Below are positions 15,312-19,570 of a DNA stretch of 19,570 nt, in pieces. Below the pieces are notes generated by a model. That model had not been told where the DNA came from and did no database searches. It saw nothing but the letters and a program-made list of their open reading frames with translations. Position numbers and translations under genes: made by a program. Source of the stretch: DAOUET01 sp034430155 (lineage in GTDB: Bacteria; Chloroflexota; Anaerolineae; Anaerolineales; UBA4823); contig DAOUET010000112.1 in assembly GCA_034430155.1 (NCBI GenBank), positions 1 to 19,570 of the forward strand, written 5' to 3'. Within the stretch, counting starts at the first letter, position 1. Every line of letters starts with the position of its first letter.

Positions 15312-16814
15312 TTACGATCCTCTCATTCTCTGTCTGCGTCGTTTAACCTCTACTTCAACCTTTTCCCAACCTTCAGGTAGCCTAGAATCCCCTTTCACCA
15401 AGCCTTCAAACTGAGCCCGGATACGAGCGTCGACCTCGGAGGAGAAGACCGCTGGGTTATCATCGCTTAAAATCTCATGGGCGCGACGTAAGGCACGCTG
15501 GTGAGTGTCAAGGGAGCCGTTCTCAATCCAAGTATCCCGCATGTCCCGGTCTGCAAGGGTAGGCAAAATAGCTGTGGTCTTCATACGCTCAAGGGTATGA
15601 ACCGTAGCCATAAACATCCCACCTGGACCCGCCTCCGCAATCACGTCCAGTGCCAGGTTACCTTCGCTGAATTCCATACCACGCTTGATACGCTTCAGCA
15701 TCAAAGCAATTTCATCATCGATTACAGCCTTGGCAAAATCGAATGCTTTCAATGCATCGAGTAAACCACCCATATTCATCATGTCGACTCCGGCGAGCAA
15801 ACCGGCTACCGTCGACATGCCCGTCTCGTAACCGGATTGAGCATCGTTGATCTTTGAATTGGTTAACCCGATATAGCCGCCACAAGGTACCCTGTAATAA
15901 TGAGCCATCTGGGCAAAAACCATGTGCAACATGCCACACTCAATACCGCCAGAGGCGTAAGCACCTGAGCGCATATCGCCGACGGTGGGGAGGGTACTGT
16001 AAATTAGGGGTGTGCCTGGGCGGCTCATCTGCATCAGGGTAGCAGCTGCCAGGAATTCTGCATTGCCCTGTGCTAATGTGCCTGCCAGGGTCATAGGAGA
16101 AGTCAGACCGGCGTTGGGCACGATGCTTGGATAAACTGGCAAGCCTTTCTCGGTGAAAAACATCAGCAACTCGGTCGAGTCGAAATCCATCGTGAGTGGC
16201 GATACGACCGGACAAAAGTGAGTGGTGATAAAGGGATGGTCGGAATAAGCCGGTTCGCTACCGGCTACCAGACAGCCCAACTCGAGCAGTTGTTCCGCAT
16301 CATGCAGGTTGGGGGCATTGCTGCGCACCGGTTTCGAGCAATTCTTCACAGCGGGGTAAAGCCGGGAGAGGGTAAACTGGCCGGCGGGGGCGTCGTCAGC
16401 TAGCGTGGAGATCGAAAAGACATCATACCCGGGCAGTTCGTTGATCAAATGGGCAATGCGGGCGATATCATCGGAGCGCGCTCGCCTTTCGTATCCCGTG
16501 ACCGGATCGATGATATTGGGTGCAGAGCTGCCCGTAATAATCAATGGGGCCTCATCCGGGATAGTACGGTCATATTGGGGATCACGCCCATAGAAGGTGA
16601 AAGTAGGGGGATAAGCTGCCCGGAAATGCTCTACCACCTGGCGGGGGAACTTGACAACCTGGCTTTCCGAGTCCACCTTGCAACCGTGTTCCGTAAAACG
16701 TGCGCGAGCCTTCTGGTTGCGCACCAGCAAACCCACATTCTCGAGGATTTCCAGCGACGCCTGGTGAACCCTTTCGACTTGTTCTTCTGTCAATAATGTT
16801 GTAGTTCTCTGCAC
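15312..16814 (-). CDS. MttB-superfamily (trimethylamine methyltransferase family) protein, non-pyrrolysine
   Basis: A 500-residue TIM-barrel-type methyltransferase. Family marks are LTEEQVERVHQASLEILENV at the N-terminus, FTFYGRDP, the ITGSSAPNIIDPVTGYERRA stretch, PIVSPL-like FCPVVSPLTMD, MTLAGTLAQGNAEFLAA, and GLTNSKINDAQSGYETGMST. Archaeal and some bacterial MttB enzymes need pyrrolysine encoded by an in-frame TAG; here the frame has no internal stop, so this is the non-pyrrolysine branch, whose characterised members (MtgB, MtpB, MtcB, MtyB) demethylate betaine-type quaternary amines with a corrinoid protein. The start is set at GTG (16812-16814), 6 bases after GGAGG (16821-16825); a longer TTG form is rejected. 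It is 63 bp after the FAD-GcvT gene. The substrate is inferred only as a methylated amine or betaine. Confidence 0.9.
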   Translation of the reverse strand: MQRTTTLLTEEQVERVHQASLEILENVGLLVRNQKARARFTEHGCKVDSESQVVKFPRQVVEHFRAAYPPTFTFYGRDPQYDRTIPDEAPLIITGSSAPNIIDPVTGYERRARSDDIARIAHLINELPGYDVFSISTLADDAPAGQFTLSRLYPAVKNCSKPVRSNAPNLHDAEQLLELGCLVAGSEPAYSDHPFITTHFCPVVSPLTMDFDSTELLMFFTEKGLPVYPSIVPNAGLTSPMTLAGTLAQGNAEFLAAATLMQMSRPGTPLIYSTLPTVGDMRSGAYASGGIECGMLHMVFAQMAHYYRVPCGGYIGLTNSKINDAQSGYETGMSTVAGLLAGVDMMNMGGLLDALKAFDFAKAVIDDEIALMLKRIKRGMEFSEGNLALDVIAEAGPGGMFMATVHTLERMKTTAILPTLADRDMRDTWIENGSLDTHQRALRRAHEILSDDNPAVFSSEVDARIRAQFEGLVKGDSRLPEGWEKVEVEVKRRRQRMRGS

Positions 16815-16820
16815 CGAACT

Positions 16821-16825
16821 CCTCC
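16821..16825 (-). promoter_or_regulatory. Shine-Dalgarno GGAGG deciding the MttB-like start
   Basis: GGAGG on the - strand, 6 bases before GTG 16812-16814. It falls inside the longest open frame (TTG at 16847), which argues for the shorter GTG-initiated protein. Confidence 0.7.
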
Positions 16826-16877
16826 AGTTATCACTCGTAAGCAGCAATGGCTTTTAATTGAAACACAAGCCTGTGAA

Positions 16878-19310
16878 TCAAACCCTTAATTTTTCTCCTT
16901 TGGGATCATACAAAACGCCTGGAGCAACCTGGGCACCCCAACGATGGCCAAACACTTCGACCTCAAGGTTGGTGCCAAGCTTGGCCAATTCCAGCGGCAG
17001 GTATGCATACAAAATATTTCGCCTGAGGGTGTAGCCATATCCACCGCTGCGAACCCGGGAGATCACTGACCCATCTCTGTAGACCGCCTCTCCTCCATAA
17101 ATAGGGGCGTAATCCTCACCCTCCAGGGTTAACGTGCACAGCTTTCGTTTGATTCCACCTTCCTTTACCTTGAGGAGTGCCTCTTTACCAATGAAATCAC
17201 CTTTATCCAATTGGACGCAAAATCCCAAGCCGGCCATATAAGGGTTCTCGAGGGGGGTGACATCGGCCGTAAAATAACGATATCCTTTCTCCAGCCGCAG
17301 GGAGTCCAAGACTTTGTAGCCTCCCACCTCAATACCAAATTCCCGACCCGCTTCAAGTAACGCATCCCAAACCTGGACAGCACGCTCCGGAGCGACGTAG
17401 AATTCCCAGCCTAATTCACCAGCGTAACTCACCCTTTGGGCAAGCGCCTGAGCGCCTTTTATCCGGATCATCTTCGCCTGCAAATAAGGTAGAGCCTGGT
17501 TAGATACATCGTCCTTGGTTACCGCGGACAGCACCTCACGCGCCCTTGGACCCCACATGGCGATGGTACCCAGTTCGGTGGTGACATCCCGAACTGTCAC
17601 CTCCTGCCTGCCATCCTCTGGGGGTACGTGCAACCGTATCCAGGCCAAATCATTCGAAATAAAAGAGGCGCCGGTGACCACTCTGAAGCGATCTTCCTCC
17701 AGGCGGGTAATGGTTACATCCGCCTCGACGCCTCCTTTTACATTAAGAAATTGGGTGTAGGTAGCGCTGCCCACCGGCCGGTCCATTTCATTATCCGTCA
17801 ATCGTTGCAGCAAAGTCAGGGACCCAGGACCGCTGACCTCTATTTTGCCAAAGGAACTCAAGTCAAAAAGAGCAACCCTTTCTCGCACGGCTTGGTGTTC
17901 TTCACCAAGGCGATCGAAGAAGGGAGGTCGAGACCAACCCCAATCCCGTTGGTCAGCGCCCATACGTCTCCAAGGCTTATCCGGCTGGACATAGTTTACT
18001 CGCTCCCAGCCGTACTTTTCGCCAAAAACGGCGCCCAATTCTTGCAAGCGGTGATGCAATGGGCTGAGGCGGTGGGGGCGGGCCCATTCGTTTTCATCAT
18101 GTGGAAACCGCAACTTGTAATAATATTTAACCCCTTCCCGAGTCCGCTCGGTGGCGTAATCCGGATTGGCGTAATAATTTCCAAAGCGGGTAGCCCGGAA
18201 GGCATAGATGTCTTGAGAAGGTTCACCTTCCACAATCCACTCCGCCAAGAGTTTTCCGATGCCTCCCGCGCCGCCAAAACCGTTCAAGGACATACCTGCC
18301 GCCATCCACAAACCATACGCTCCTGGCACTGGTCCGACCAGCGGTTGGCAATCGGGAGTGTACGCCCCGGGATGGCACACCAAAGAAATAATGCCAGCTG
18401 TCTCTAAGAATGGAATACGCCGGATGGCGCCTTCCAATAATTGTTCAAAGCGGTCAAAATCTGGAGGCAGAGATTCCCCACCGTGTTCCCAGGGAACACC
18501 ATCCACCCAACGAGCCTGGGGATTGGGCTCGTAACCGCCTATTACCAATCCCCCCGCCTCTTCGCGCATATACACCAGATTGTCAGGGTCTCGCAGGCAG
18601 GGGGTGTCGTGGGGGAATTCTTGGGTGGGCACAGCTTTCAAGGCGATATGCTGGTGATCAACCGGCGTGGAAGGGATGTGCACACCTGCCAGTGCAGCCA
18701 CCTGTGGTCCCCAAATTCCGGCAGCATTCACCACGACCCCCGTTTGGATAGGCCCATGGTCGGTGAGCACCCGGGAAACTTCCCCGCGAGTTGATAGTTC
18801 CAGGCCCGTGACCCGCACACCGGTCAATACCTTGGCACCCATCTCGCGGACGTGGCGAGCCATGGTGGTAGTGGTGATATAAGGATCCAGGTGGCCATCC
18901 CGCGGCAAGTAAATGGCGCCAAACAGGTCTTTAGAGCTAAGTTGGGGCATGATGTGCACAGCTTCCGCCGGTGATATGATCTCGACTTCCATCCCGATGG
19001 CCTTGGCTTTGCTGACGCTGCGCTGTAATTCCTTGAGTTGTGCCTCACTTGAAGCAACTCGCAGACTGCCGACATGGTTAAAGAGGCCTAATTCACTATA
19101 TAGTTCAATGCTGTACTTCCTGAACTGCATTAAGGTTTGCGAGGTAGCAAATTGAGTCACCAAACCAGCCGCATAAGCAGTGGCCCCACTGGCGATTTCA
19201 CCTTTTTCGACAACGACCAGGTCTGTCCATCCAAGCTTTGCCAGGTGGAAAGCTATGCTGATACCGTAGATACCACCCCCGATGACAACGACGCCCGCTT
19301 GTTCAACCAT
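16878..19310 (-). CDS. FAD-dependent dehydrogenase/GcvT fusion (dimethylglycine/sarcosine dehydrogenase family)
   Basis: An 810-residue two-part enzyme. Residues about 5-370 form a DAO-type FAD domain with the dinucleotide fold VVVIGGGIYGISIAFHLAKL and GAIYLPRDGHLDPY; 371-430 is the FAO_M-like linker; 470-800 is a GcvT-type tetrahydrofolate domain with LFDLSSFGKIEVSGPGS, D531 in GGVEADVTITRL and SYAGELGWEFY (628-638). Relatives oxidise N-methyl groups of dimethylglycine or sarcosine and transfer the carbon to tetrahydrofolate. Tyr260 in GGYEPNP matches the active-site Tyr position I recall for dimethylglycine oxidase. The position normally held by the FAD-linking His (WHAAGL or similar) is Tyr46 here (AYAAGLV), so FAD is probably not bound by a His link. 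The ATG has only a weak AGGG upstream; the gene follows a broken metallophosphoesterase by 8 bp. The substrate is inferred. Confidence 0.93.
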   Translation of the reverse strand: MVEQAGVVVIGGGIYGISIAFHLAKLGWTDLVVVEKGEIASGATAYAAGLVTQFATSQTLMQFRKYSIELYSELGLFNHVGSLRVASSEAQLKELQRSVSKAKAIGMEVEIISPAEAVHIMPQLSSKDLFGAIYLPRDGHLDPYITTTTMARHVREMGAKVLTGVRVTGLELSTRGEVSRVLTDHGPIQTGVVVNAAGIWGPQVAALAGVHIPSTPVDHQHIALKAVPTQEFPHDTPCLRDPDNLVYMREEAGGLVIGGYEPNPQARWVDGVPWEHGGESLPPDFDRFEQLLEGAIRRIPFLETAGIISLVCHPGAYTPDCQPLVGPVPGAYGLWMAAGMSLNGFGGAGGIGKLLAEWIVEGEPSQDIYAFRATRFGNYYANPDYATERTREGVKYYYKLRFPHDENEWARPHRLSPLHHRLQELGAVFGEKYGWERVNYVQPDKPWRRMGADQRDWGWSRPPFFDRLGEEHQAVRERVALFDLSSFGKIEVSGPGSLTLLQRLTDNEMDRPVGSATYTQFLNVKGGVEADVTITRLEEDRFRVVTGASFISNDLAWIRLHVPPEDGRQEVTVRDVTTELGTIAMWGPRAREVLSAVTKDDVSNQALPYLQAKMIRIKGAQALAQRVSYAGELGWEFYVAPERAVQVWDALLEAGREFGIEVGGYKVLDSLRLEKGYRYFTADVTPLENPYMAGLGFCVQLDKGDFIGKEALLKVKEGGIKRKLCTLTLEGEDYAPIYGGEAVYRDGSVISRVRSGGYGYTLRRNILYAYLPLELAKLGTNLEVEVFGHRWGAQVAPGVLYDPKGEKLRV

Positions 19311-19318
19311 AAATATAT

Positions 19319-19530
19319 TTACCCTATTTTGAGAAGTGGCGAGTGGCCATTGGATTCGTCGGTAATCGGAACGAGCAGCTTGCCGGTGATATCTCCCCCA
19401 TTATGAGAACATTGGCGTTGAAAAATTTTCCGGCACTGAGAATTTTCCCGAAAGTCCTTTCAGAACCATGCAGATCAGTGGCGAAGATCAAGCCCCTCGA
19501 TTTTGGATCTTTGGGAATCCCCGTGGTAAA
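19319..19530 (-). pseudogene. Broken N-terminal copy of a metallophosphoesterase
   Basis: On the - strand, GLIFATDLHGSERTFGKILS followed by AGKFFNANVLIMG matches the first ~35 residues of the intact enzyme at 14372-15310 (FYATDVHGSE and the following INAGKFYEADTLILGG). One base is missing in a run of G/C at 19395-19399: after IMG the frame should read GGDITGKLLVPITDESNGH, which is present in the next frame and ends LLKIG plus a stop at 19319-19321. So the copy is both frameshifted and truncated to about 60 codons; the GND, H and GHIH parts are missing. The upstream limit is uncertain because no ATG is seen (a TTG lies at 19489-19491). It directly precedes the FAD-GcvT gene. Confidence 0.75.
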
Positions 19531-19547
19531 GGTTAGATGTGGGGGTG

Positions 19548-19570
19548 TTGGGCGGGCGCAGCCCGCCCAA
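19548..19570. repeat. Perfect GC-rich hairpin at the window edge
   Basis: TTGGGCGGGC (19548-19557), loop GCA, GCCCGCCCAA (19561-19570): a perfect 10-bp stem reaching the last base of the window, so it may be longer. No T-run is visible on the - side; the + side is out of sight. It could be a terminator or a dispersed hairpin repeat. Confidence 0.6.

Noticed and set aside
15312..16814. Pyrrolysine (in-frame TAG) in the MttB-like gene
   Set aside because: The frame is continuous for 500 codons; no internal stop is present.
17628..18407. 259-codon open frame on the + strand
   Set aside because: It is wholly antisense to the FAD-GcvT gene, has no family-like pattern and no ribosome site; a shadow frame of a GC-balanced coding region.

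Overview
The window looks like a stretch of bacterial chromosome, most plausibly from an Anaerolineae-type member of Chloroflexota. This is inference, from the mix of non-pyrrolysine MttB-like, FAD-GcvT and long APC-permease genes, a decayed membrane-channel remnant and a recurrent 'gtcattctgag...gaagaatcc' intergenic inverted repeat. No rRNA, tRNA or CRISPR array was found.

Left part (1-6650). On the + strand lie a 5'-truncated GPH-type sugar/cation symporter overlapping a GNAT-like protein by 4 bp (ATGA), a geneless spacer with an inverted repeat and a decayed mechanosensitive-channel-like fragment, a NUDIX hydrolase and the universal GTPase-family ATPase YchF. A two-lobed TerB-like protein follows on the - strand, then an EamA/DMT transporter on +. 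These are mostly housekeeping or single-function genes without an obvious common pathway.

Middle (6700-7911). This is a decay zone: 3' ends of two related IS30-family transposases stacked head to tail, joined to the TOBE end of a broken ABC ATPase gene (no Walker A, signature LSGGQ changed to LSGDQ, frameshift near the C-terminus), and about 220 bp of unrecognised sequence.

Right part (7912-19570), all on the - strand and read from high to low coordinates: a broken metallophosphoesterase copy, an 810-aa FAD-dependent dehydrogenase/GcvT fusion (dimethylglycine/sarcosine dehydrogenase family), an MttB-superfamily methyltransferase, an intact metallophosphoesterase (1 bp after MttB), a long APC permease, then an ABC importer of the 2-aminoethylphosphonate/iron(III) type (lipoprotein binding protein, ATPase, double-length permease, and the ruined second ATPase). 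The binding-protein gene has a near-consensus promoter (TTGAGA-16-TATAAT), a leader with a perfect Shine-Dalgarno and a 10-codon mini-ORF, and is separated from its ATPase gene by a spacer with three stem-loops.

As a whole the right part suggests a locus for uptake and demethylation of a methylated amine or betaine: permease(s) import the substrate, the MttB-like protein could remove a methyl group, and the FAD-GcvT protein could oxidise a secondary/tertiary methylamine product and pass the one-carbon unit to tetrahydrofolate. The FAD-GcvT protein has Tyr where the family's FAD-linking His is expected. No corrinoid protein or corrinoid-activating enzyme is present in the window, so the methyl acceptor is open. 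Substrate assignments are inference.
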